A stretch of 64,000 nt of DNA, from positions 19,773,319 through 19,837,318 of the forward strand of contig NC_080059.1 of NCBI RefSeq assembly GCF_026212465.1. The letters are read 5' to 3'. The position numbers and the translations under genes were made by a program. This DNA is from Amaranthus tricolor. Its lineage: Eukaryota; Streptophyta; Magnoliopsida; Caryophyllales; Amaranthaceae. Positions 55,741 to 64,000 of this stretch are shown here, piece after piece. The stretch's first letter is position 1. Every line of letters starts with the position of its first letter. Under the pieces are notes generated by a model. That model made no database searches. It was not told the origin of the DNA and was given only the letters and a program-made list of their open reading frames with translations.

Positions 55741-57200
55741 TAACAAAAATTCTAACAAAAAAAAAAATCTTAAATATAATAACATCTTTAATGTAACACA
55801 TAATCCCCAAACATACTAACACTAGTTTATAACATAAATAATACTTAATATCAGTAGAATATAATTATTCACACAACTTCCTAAACATGTTCAAAAATTA
55901 CTAATTAACATACAAAAAAAATATTTTTAACATAAACACACTTAATATTAACGATCATAATTTCATCAAACTAACTACCTACTTGAACATACTCAACCTA
56001 TTTCATACTTAGCATATTACAAGGTAAATATAATGTAAACTTCCATATAAAGAGTAGGGTAAGAAATTATACCATACTAACACCATGGATTAGTACTAAT
56101 TACTAATTAAGGAGATAAGAAAATAAAATCCTCCAATAAATACTCCAAGCTTTAAGCTTCAAACTCCAAATGCTAGTACTTCAAAGCTCCCAAAATAAAT
56201 ACCCAACTCCAAAAATAATGATCCTCTAGGCACCCAAAGTAATGAACCAATAATGCTCCAAAATGATGATGATTTAAGTTAAATAAAATTGTTCTAAGCT
56301 CCACCTTCTTGAAATTCTTTAACTAATTAATATTAGAAAATTAGTAATTGACATAATGAAGTGAAATTAGGAGGAAATGGAAGAAAAATAGGTGACTTAA
56401 TTCCATAAAACTACACAACTAGAATGATATATTTTGGATGAGTTTTGTTTTAATTTTGCAAGGTAGAATGTTAGGAAAATGACTAATATATAAAGAAGAT
56501 ATTTATGGGACAAGATCTTATAATATATGGACAAAAAAAAAAAATCATGGCTTCATATTACCCATTACCATCCAACATGATGGTAAGGATGAACTTTGAT
56601 TTCTTTTCAAAATTACTTTACTTATATAAGTAAATAAGTAATAAAATATAGGTAGGTTTTGACTAATAGATTTAGGTAATTATGATTATTTTAGGTGCAA
56701 AACTAGCATAAAAACTTAATTAAAGTTATTAATAAAATATACTAGTTTATAATAGTTTAAATAAAAGTGCTAAAGTCGTTAATATAATCGTTAACGAAAT
56801 TAATTAAGAAGATAAGAATTTTTAAACGTAAAGTTTTCATAAACCAATAGTTAATTAACTGAATTTGAATTTTTTTTATATAATAGAAAATAATAATCGA
56901 AAATTTTGGGAAAAAAAGAAAATTATTTAGAAATAATAAAAATTTAAAGTTTCATTTTCGGCTTAGTTTAAGAAATCGAGCAAGCATTAGGAATTTAAAG
57001 AAAATTAAACAATTAAGAAACTTGAAAATCGAATTGGAAATTAAATAAGAAATTAAATCAATAAATATATAGTTAGTTGGAATATAAGATTTTAGGAATT
57101 AGATAAGGTTGGAGCTTAATAATCAAGAATTAGGAATTAAATTGAATGAATTAAAAATTAATCGAAAATGACTAATCAAACGATTAAAATTAGGTAGATT
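55741..57200 (-). repeat. Gypsy LTR, second copy, remaining part
   Basis: It continues the LTR sequence interrupted at 45238. 56070-56260 parallels 42190-42400 (CTCCAAGCTTTAAGCTTCAA against CTCCAAGCTTCAAAGAAG). The end near 57180-57200 (ATTAAAATTAGGTAGATTTC) corresponds to the LTR start at 43240-43271 but has lost a clear TGTTACA. Confidence 0.6.
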
Positions 57201-57740
57201 TCATCTTATGCAAGAAAAAATTGTTATTTTCATCCCATTCATTATTTTCTTCCTCCCATCCCTCTCCCTTTAAGTCCTTTTCACTTCTACCTTTTTAGCA
57301 ATAAACCAAAAAAACTAATAGATTTGATCAAACAAAAACAAATAAAAAGGGATGGAGAGAGTACATCATAAAGCGATGTTGCAACCTAACTATTTCACTA
57401 GTTTTGCAATATATTGGAAATCTCTTTATCCTGACTATTAAAAATCCCTCAATATGGAATGATAATTGGTATTCTTGCAGACACATTTAAATCAGAGGGA
57501 AATCGCGCAATAATCACAGTTTTAGTGTACAACTTTTTAGGCACATGCCACAGCTTGGGATAAATCAGACTTCCAAACTTTGGGACAATTAGTCACACAC
57601 TATAGTACTACAATGAGATGGTATATACCTGTTTTGCTTGATCTTTGTGGGAGGATCAATGAGAGTTTCTTCACTGTTACTAAATAAACAGAGAATTCTT
57701 TTTTGATTCTTTGACAGCTGGCTGCATCTTGTAATATGTT
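57201..57740. other. Intergenic, possible small MITE
   Basis: No gene. TCCCATCCCTCTCCCTTT (about 57256) and AAAAAGGGATGGAGAGAGTA (about 57344-57363) form an inverted pair about 110 bp apart, the look of a short MITE, but no target duplication was fixed. Confidence 0.35.
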
Positions 57741-57932
57741 TGTTATGAAGTTTGTTAGTACATGTGGATAGGTTAATTTCTAGGTCCTTTTCATATAAAT
57801 AAAGGTCAGCTAAGTTGTTGTAGGCATATAAAAAAATATATGTGAGATTTCTCTAACTTTGCTGAATAAGAGAACTTTCTGTTTCTTTCTCTGTTCCTTC
57901 CTTCTTCTTTCACTATATTTCTGTAATTTTCA
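57741..57932 (+). repeat. Probable 5' LTR of the copia at 58-60.7 kb
   Basis: A TG...CA segment with a TATA box (CATATAAATAAAGG, about 57794-57807) and a pyrimidine-rich end lies right before a primer-binding site (TGTATCAGAGCC, 57934-57945, one base short of the usual TGGTATCAGAGCC). The left border is uncertain. Confidence 0.5.
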
Positions 57933-57999
57933 CTGTATCAGAGCCACGATTGGCTGAGAAAAGTAGCTGATTCTTACAATTTCTTTTAATTTTCTTATT

Positions 58000-60746
58000 T
58001 TGAAAGAAATGGATTCTAGAATTTCCCCAAATTTTGTTCCTAATTACAATCATGAATTATTTGTAGGTCATGGTGACAATACTAACCATTCTCTTTCTAC
58101 CAAACATCTGAATGGATTGAATTTTGAGCAATGGGAACGCTCAGTCCAGATTTCTTTAGTGGCGAAGAACAAGATGGGATTTGTAGATGGTTCTTGCAGA
58201 AAACCAGCAGATCCTCAGATGACAAAGCAGTGGGAACTATACGATAAAATGGTAATTTCTTGGCTTCTAAATTCTTGTGAAGAAAACATTAGTTCCAGTG
58301 TTCTTTACTGTAATTCTACTGCTTATATATGGAAAGAGTTAAAGAATAGGTTCTCTCAATCTAATGGACCTAAAATTCTGCAAATTGATAAAGAATTAAA
58401 TTCTTTTGAACAAGGAAATTTGTCAATTGCTGAGTATTTTACCAAATTGAAGAGTTTATGGGATGCATATGACAGTCTTGTGAAAATTCCCAAATGTTCT
58501 TGTGCTCTTTGTACTTGTGATGTTAATGGTTCAATTGTTGAGTTGATTAAGAATCAAAGACTGTACAAATTCTTAATGGGTTTGAATGGAGCATATAAAA
58601 CTGTTAGAGGCAATATTCTTATGATTAAACCAGTACCAGATGTTAATACTGCTTACAGTATCTTGATTCAAGATGAGACCCAGAGAGAATTTTCTGATAA
58701 TTCGGCTTCTGTGAGTGAAAATAATGCTTTTGCTGTCAATAGAAACCAGTTTAATTCCAATGGAAATAGGAATTTTTTTCCCTACATGACTGGTCATCAT
58801 TTTGGAAATTACAATAAAGGGAGATCTGGGTCTGTTTCATATCAATTTGGTTCTGGTAATGGTTCTGCATATCACAAGAATCAAGAAAGAAGAAGCAATT
58901 ATTTCTGTGAACATTGTAAAATGCAAGGCCACACTATAGATAAATGCTTTAAAACTTCATCCTGAATTGATGAAAATATCAGCTTAGACACGAAGTCAGA
59001 CAACAATATCACACCTGAAATATACCAACAGTTTGTCAACATGTTGGCACAACAGTTTGCTCCAAATAAAGATCTTAATACATCTTCTTCATCAAAATCA
59101 GCTCTTCTAGCAGGTAACAATCTTTGTTTTCTGTCATCTGCTAAGAATGATCATTGGATTCTTGATAGTGGTGCAACAGATCATATTAGCCCTTCTTTGG
59201 CACATTTTCTACACTATAAACCTGTTAATGAACAATGCTTCATAACTCAATCCAATGGTCAACAAGCTAAGGTCATGAACATAGGATCTGTCAAAATATC
59301 AGATGATTTGATTCTTGATAATTTGCTTCATGTTCCTGATTTTCAATTTAATTTCAATGTATAAATTGACCACTCAGCTTCACAACTTTGTTCTTTTTAC
59401 ACCCACAAATTGCTTGCTTATTCCCTTTCAATCTTTTTCACAGGACCATTTGATGAAGCATGCTCAGGTCCTTGGTAATGCTCAAAATGGTCTATATCAT
59501 GTTGACACTTCTCTTAAATCAAACCAATATCCTCCTTTAACTTCTCTTTTCTCAACAGAATGCTTAACATCTACCACTTTGTACTCCAGACACAATCTTA
59601 CTCAATTGTGGCACTGCAGACTCGGACATTTTCCTTTTCCGCAAATGAGACATCTTCAAATTCAATCATGTAATTTTCCTTCAGTTGATTGCATTTGTCA
59701 TATATGTCCTCAAGCTCGACAACAATATAATTCATTTCCAATTAGCAATAGCAGAGCTTGTAAACTTTTTGAATTACTTCATGTAGATTTATGGGGCCCA
59801 TATGCTACTCCCACATACAATGGGTACAGATATTTTCTTACCATTGTTGATGATTTTTTTCTAGAGCCACTTGGACTTATCTTTTGAGTACCAAGTCTAA
59901 TGCATTCTCTATTCTAGAAAATTTGATCAAATTGCTTCAGAAACAGTTTAATACATCAGTTAAAATTGTTAGATCTGACAATGGCATGGAATTTTGTGAT
60001 GACAATGCTATCCAACGTTATAATAATATGGGAATTGTTCATCAAACTAGCCTTGTTGGTACTCCCCAACAAAATGGCAGAGTTGAAAGGAAACATAAAC
60101 ATTTATTGGAAGTAGCTAGAGCTTTATATTTTCAATCAAAAATCCCTCTCAAATATTGGGGTGAATGTTTATTACATGCTACTTTTCTTATTAACAGACT
60201 TCTTTTATCAGTTTTACATTACAAAACCCCATATGAATTGCTTCACAACAAATTACCTGATTATGCTGCCTTGAAATGTTTTGGAAGTCTCTGTTTTGTT
60301 GCCACTTCTAAAAGGGACAGAAATAAGTTTGCTCCTAGATCTCACCCTTCTATTTTTTTGGGTTTTTCTACCACTCAAAAAGGCTACAAAATTCTTGATC
60401 TACAAACCAATAAGGTTTTTGTTACTAGAAACATTCAATTTCATGAGAATGTTTTTCCTTTCCATCATATTTCTTCTCAAACCTCTCAATCAGTCCTTCC
60501 TGCTTCTATTTCTGATTTCACAAATTTCTTCTCTTACCCCTCTTCTCTTACTCAAACCTCTTCTATCTCTTCAATTTCAGACATAAATTCTTCTACTTCT
60601 CATTCTCCTTTATCTCCAATTATTAATCATCACACAGATTCTGTTTCTTGTTTTCATACTTCTCCTCCTACATATGCCACTGTTCTCAGAAGATCCATTA
60701 GACAATCTAAACCACCAAGTCATTTGCAGGATTATGTTTTCCAACC
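58000..60746 (+). pseudogene. Ty1/copia gag-protease-integrase, frameshifted and cut by a Sirevirus
   Basis: gag starts at ATG 58000 or, more likely, 58009 (MDSRISPNFVPNYNH) and runs to a zinc knuckle CEHCKMQGHTIDKC. A one-base shift follows at about 58955, giving TGA at 58963. Protease is HWILDSGATDHI (about 59153). A shift near 59355 and another in a T run near 59855 split the integrase. Integrase motifs are LWHCRLGHF, HVDLWGPY, VRSDNGMEF and VGTPQQNGRVERKHKHLLEV. The homology continues past the integrase core to PPSHLQDYVFQP and stops at 60746, where the second Sirevirus LTR starts. RT and RNase H must lie beyond the window if they exist. The lineage is close to the element at 14.4-17.5 kb. 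Confidence 0.9.
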
Positions 60747-61964
60747 TGTTGAAATACACGAAGATGGTCGAATGCAACAAGAGGGGGGGTGAATTGTTGT
60801 GTATCTAACTTTACTTCGTTTTTCTTCTAATTTGCGGAATTTTAACAAACAAAATAAAGCTTAAACGTAAAAAGCAAAAGATAAAAAGAAGACAAAGATT
60901 TTACGTGGAAACCTTCTTGGCCTAATAAGAAGGAAAACCACGACCCCCCGGGATTTCAAAATTCTCACTATGTTTTAGGCAATCAATTACAATTACATAA
61001 AACAAATATGCTTCACTTGAAGCTTCTCTACTCTAGGCCTATTTCTCTTCTCTTCTTTTCTCCTTCTCTTTCTCTTCTCACGCTTCTCTATTCCCTTAGA
61101 CTTCCCTTAAGTCTAATTACAACAAAAACACTCAATTACCCTTACAAGGCCAATTCTTAAGAAGATTAAAATTAAGTAGTTGCTCAAGAAAAATATAATG
61201 AATTAATTGGCATTAAAATAACTTTGAATATTTTTCTTACTTTGATCTCACCTTAAGAACACTCTAAGATGGATATCGGTTTAGCGTAGCATCCCTCGTT
61301 TATAAAGGGAACAGCCATCAGTGCACTCAACCCACGATTACCATGTAGTGCACTCACCCCATGACTTCTATTTACTTACTTGCTCCCAAAGAAAGTTGGG
61401 AAGTTATTGAAGATAGAGGTGGAAAATGACTGCGGTTCTCTTGTACGGTTAACAAAACATGAGTCACTAAGAAGATCCTAAATAATAGGAGACTCGTTCA
61501 AAGTAGAGAATAAATCTCTTGGGTGTCCGATTTTATAGGAGACTTATTCAAAGTGAGGAATAAGTCTTCTCCATATTTTTAGGTGTTTTAAAAAACTTTT
61601 TGCCAATTAATAAATAAATTTAATTAAGCAAATAATTAAACTTTTAACCTTTTACATTAACCAAAAACAGAAAACGTAATTTTTGTAACTTCCAGTCAAT
61701 GTCTTCTCCAGACCTGTATCGTGAGGAACAGCGCACTGTTTCCATCTACAACTTTCGTCAGGACTTTAAATCTAGGAACAATAAACTGTCTTCTAAAGCA
61801 ATTGTCCAACTTCTTGGATATTTGAGACATGTACAACTTCCACGAACCAAGTCATAGGCTTCATCAACGATTAACACAATCGGATATTTACCTACAAAAC
61901 AATCTTTAAAATATGTTTGTTTATTTTAAAAGTGAAGTCATCATCAAAACCTAAGAGGCCAACA
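60747..61964 (-). repeat. 3' LTR of the second Sirevirus
   Basis: 1218 bp. On - it starts TGTTGGCCTCTTAGG and ends TATTTCAACA. It shares long stretches with the LTRs at 45239 and 54562 but is clearly divergent. It keeps the CACCCCCCCTCTTGTTG segment near its end, which shows that this segment is ancestral and was lost from 54562-55735. Confidence 0.9.
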
Positions 61965-62732
61965 AATTTCCCCTTTTTGATGATGACAAACTTTATAAAC
62001 AAACTTAAGTATACTAGAGTAAAGCAAATGTTGAAGAGCATGTTAGAGATTAAAACAACTCTTCTTAACTTAGTAAATATAATTTACCAAGCATATCATA
62101 AACCAACTTACTCTATAAAACATAGTATCAAATATTTTTTTTTTAAATTTTCAAAAATAATTAAACTAAGAAGAACTAATATAAAATAGATTAAAAAAAT
62201 ATTAAGTATTTCCAAGAGAAACAACTTTGAACCATTTAAACCAAAACAAACAATTAACTAAAATACTCATAATGTAAAGAAAACAACACAGATGATAAAA
62301 AAAAACAGAATGTTTTAGCATAAACATAATTAGCAGCATGATCCTTGCACACAACACATTATCTTCCATAATTGAATCAATATGAATCAATTGAAATATG
62401 TAACTGTCAATTCACACAGCTCCTCTTAAGTTTGTGCATTCTCTTCCCCCTTTTGTCATCAATCAAAAATAAGATAAGGAATACCAATCCTCAACACAAA
62501 ACATATAGAATTGTCAGTGATGAAAGCAAGAAACAATAATAAAAGTAAGTGCCATGAACAATAATCAAACCTGCATTTAGTTAGTTGTCACAGACCATTA
62601 ATAAAAGCAAAGAAAAGTAGCAAATGTTCAACGTAACAACAACAATGTACCCCAGATGGTACAAAGTAAAAGGTGAAATTGTTTGTGAAATGCAACAGCC
62701 ATACAAATCTTAAAAAAATATAGGGAGAGGGT
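61965..62732 (-). other. 3' untranslated region of the second Sirevirus with two purine tracts
   Basis: Main tract on - (61978-61965): AAAAAGGGGAAATT before the LTR. Second tract on - (62455-62441): AAAAGGGGGAAGAG. Short frames at 61917-62189 and 62202-62390 are noise. Confidence 0.75.
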
Positions 62733-64000
62733 TCAAGGGGCAGTCTCTTCTTCATCCACATATTCGGTCTGCACTTCTACTGTATCCAACTTTGCACCAG
62801 GACGATTCTCCATCATGGTAAGTTGATCAACAATTGAAGCGAGTGAGACACGAACTTCATCTTGAAAAGCACTGAATTGAGACTGTAGGTCAATGAGCTT
62901 GGAGAGAATAGAATGTGAGGAAGCTGTAGAGATAGGATCAGCACAACCAATACCAGGAGATGATGGAAATGGTGGTGGTATAAAGTGAATAGGTGATGGA
63001 GGGTGATTTGGTGGTGAAGTGGTTGGCTTGGGAGAGAGAGGTTCATTTGAAGTAGGCTCAGGAATGGTTTCAGAAGTGGTATCATCAACCATTGCAGCCT
63101 TTCGTTTTGAAGCAAGCCTCCTACTCTTCCTTTGAATAGCTTTACCCTTCCTTCTTAATGCAATCACAACCTCTTCATCACTGGAATCATGACAGAGATC
63201 ATGAGGCACTTCTTCTCCTAAAGCTTCTTCCTCTCCTTGTTCCCCCTCTTTTCTTGCCCCCTCTTCCTGTTCCCCTTCTTCTCCTTCTTCAGTGGGAACA
63301 GGCCCTTGTTCTTCCTCCTCTACTTCCTCTTTCTTTTCTTTTTCATTTTCTTTTTCATCTTCATTTTCTTTTTCTATTTTTTCTTCTTTTTCTCTTTCTT
63401 CTCCTTTTTCCTTCTTTATTTTTACTTCTTTTTCAATTTCTTCTTCTTCTTCATCTATTTCCTCCTCATCAGAACCTACATCAATTATTTCTTCTGATTC
63501 ATTTATTAACTCCCCTTCATCATTTAGTTTGAGATGCAAATTCTTCAGACATCTTGCACCAATTTTCACATTAGGTCCCATTGGGAACTCCAGCCCATCC
63601 AATGGTACCCCAAACTTGCGAAAAATCCATGTTAACAGCCCCCCATAGCCAACAACATTCTTTTTCTCAATGCAGTCAGATAAATGTGATATCATCAAAG
63701 ATGGAAAATTTATTTTTATTTGATTATCCATGCAATAAATCAAAGTTGCATCACGTAGACTCACCTCACTCCTCTTAGAGTTTCGGGGCAAAATAAATCT
63801 TCGTGCAACATTGTAAAGTAATTTATGCATTGGAGACAAGACATTGTGACTGATTTTACCCTTCTTTTGTGCAACCCCTAAAAACTTAAAAATCGTTTTT
63901 TCATTTATTCCTGAAAAAACTATCTTTGCACCAACACAATATGTATCAAACCCAACATTTGGAACATTGAATCATTCCCCCAACAATGTGCTATTAAACT
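62733..64000 (-). pseudogene. Third ORF of the second Sirevirus, partial, one stop
   Basis: Open on - from about 63971 down to TGA/TAA at 62733. It has the same parts as the 565-residue ORF at 52080: NVVGYGGLLTWIFRKFGVPL, then a longer Glu/Lys-rich acidic stretch, the basic RRKGKAIQRKSRRLASKRKA, a shorter Pro-rich linker and LQSQFSAFQDEVRVSLASIV. Within the part visible, a TGA at 63974-63972 stands where the other copy has Trp in AEWFNIP. The N-terminus lies beyond the window. Frames on + at 63158-63648 are antisense of the acidic stretch. Confidence 0.85.

Larger units (their letters stand above)
60747..64000 (-). mobile_element. Second Sirevirus, - orientation, 3' part only (continues past the window)
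   Basis: 3' LTR 60747-61964, polypurine tract, untranslated region and third ORF, all matching the element at 45239-55735 in order. It is inserted in the copia pol after 60746. The inferred target duplication begins CAACC (60742-60746); its partner is outside the window. Confidence 0.92.

Noticed and set aside
63158..63648. Leu/Phe/Ser-rich frames on +
   Set aside because: Antisense of the Glu/Lys-rich stretch of the Sirevirus third ORF. The same artefact occurs at 53052-53261 on -.
1..64000. tRNA and rRNA genes
   Set aside because: No cloverleaf with A and B boxes or rRNA segment was recognised by eye; the TGGTATCAGAGC sites are retroelement primer-binding sites. A tRNA search program would be decisive.

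Overview
This window is nuclear DNA of a flowering plant, most likely a eudicot. It is AT-rich, its genes have GT-AG introns and plant-specific families, and most of it is nested transposable elements. The species cannot be named from the sequence. Three host loci are supported. (1) A six-exon jasmonate ZIM-domain repressor (JAZ, TIFY6B/JAZ3-like) on + at 6963-10737. (2) A small two-exon gene for an unrecognised single-pass membrane or secreted protein on + at 21424-22572. (3) A three-exon HEMA gene for chloroplast glutamyl-tRNA reductase (543 residues) on - at 26791-23786. The JAZ and HEMA genes are broken by introns and become clear only after splicing in the reader's head; exon limits are given in their entries.

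Layout: 1-5.7 kb is a decayed Sirevirus-like Ty1/copia pol with a probable solo LTR inside it and a 3' LTR. 5.9-6.2 kb is a Stowaway-like MITE, followed by the JAZ gene. 10.7-13.8 kb is a duplicated JAZ 3' flank on either side of a copia pol-LTR-gag piece, then a hAT remnant. 14.2-17.5 kb is a decayed copia. 17.5-21.3 kb holds MITEs and small repeats. 21.4-22.6 kb is the small gene and 23.8-26.8 kb is HEMA. 29.1-29.9 kb is a TA-flanked inverted-repeat element with a strong G-quadruplex motif.

29.9-43.8 kb is a nest. Ty3/gypsy LTR-like sequence with a 57-bp tandem array is split by a 4.0-kb CACTA element (31581-35577). That element carries recognisable exons from two unrelated host genes, an RlmI-like methyltransferase and a nucleotide-sugar transporter. 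A 4.9-kb copia element (35615-40547, TSD TAAAG) lies next to it, followed by a 2.6-kb gypsy LTR.

43.8-57.2 kb is another gypsy LTR split by a 10.5-kb, nearly intact and very young Sirevirus (45239-55735, TSD CATAT) with gag, pol and an extra third ORF. 57.7-60.7 kb is a copia element cut by a second Sirevirus on the - strand (60747 to beyond the window).

The strongest candidate for something not previously described is the CACTA element with its two captured exon fragments in the same orientation. Next come the 57-bp array that is open on both strands, and the JAZ locus with its duplicated 3' flank. All family calls rest on motifs read by eye; no database search was run.
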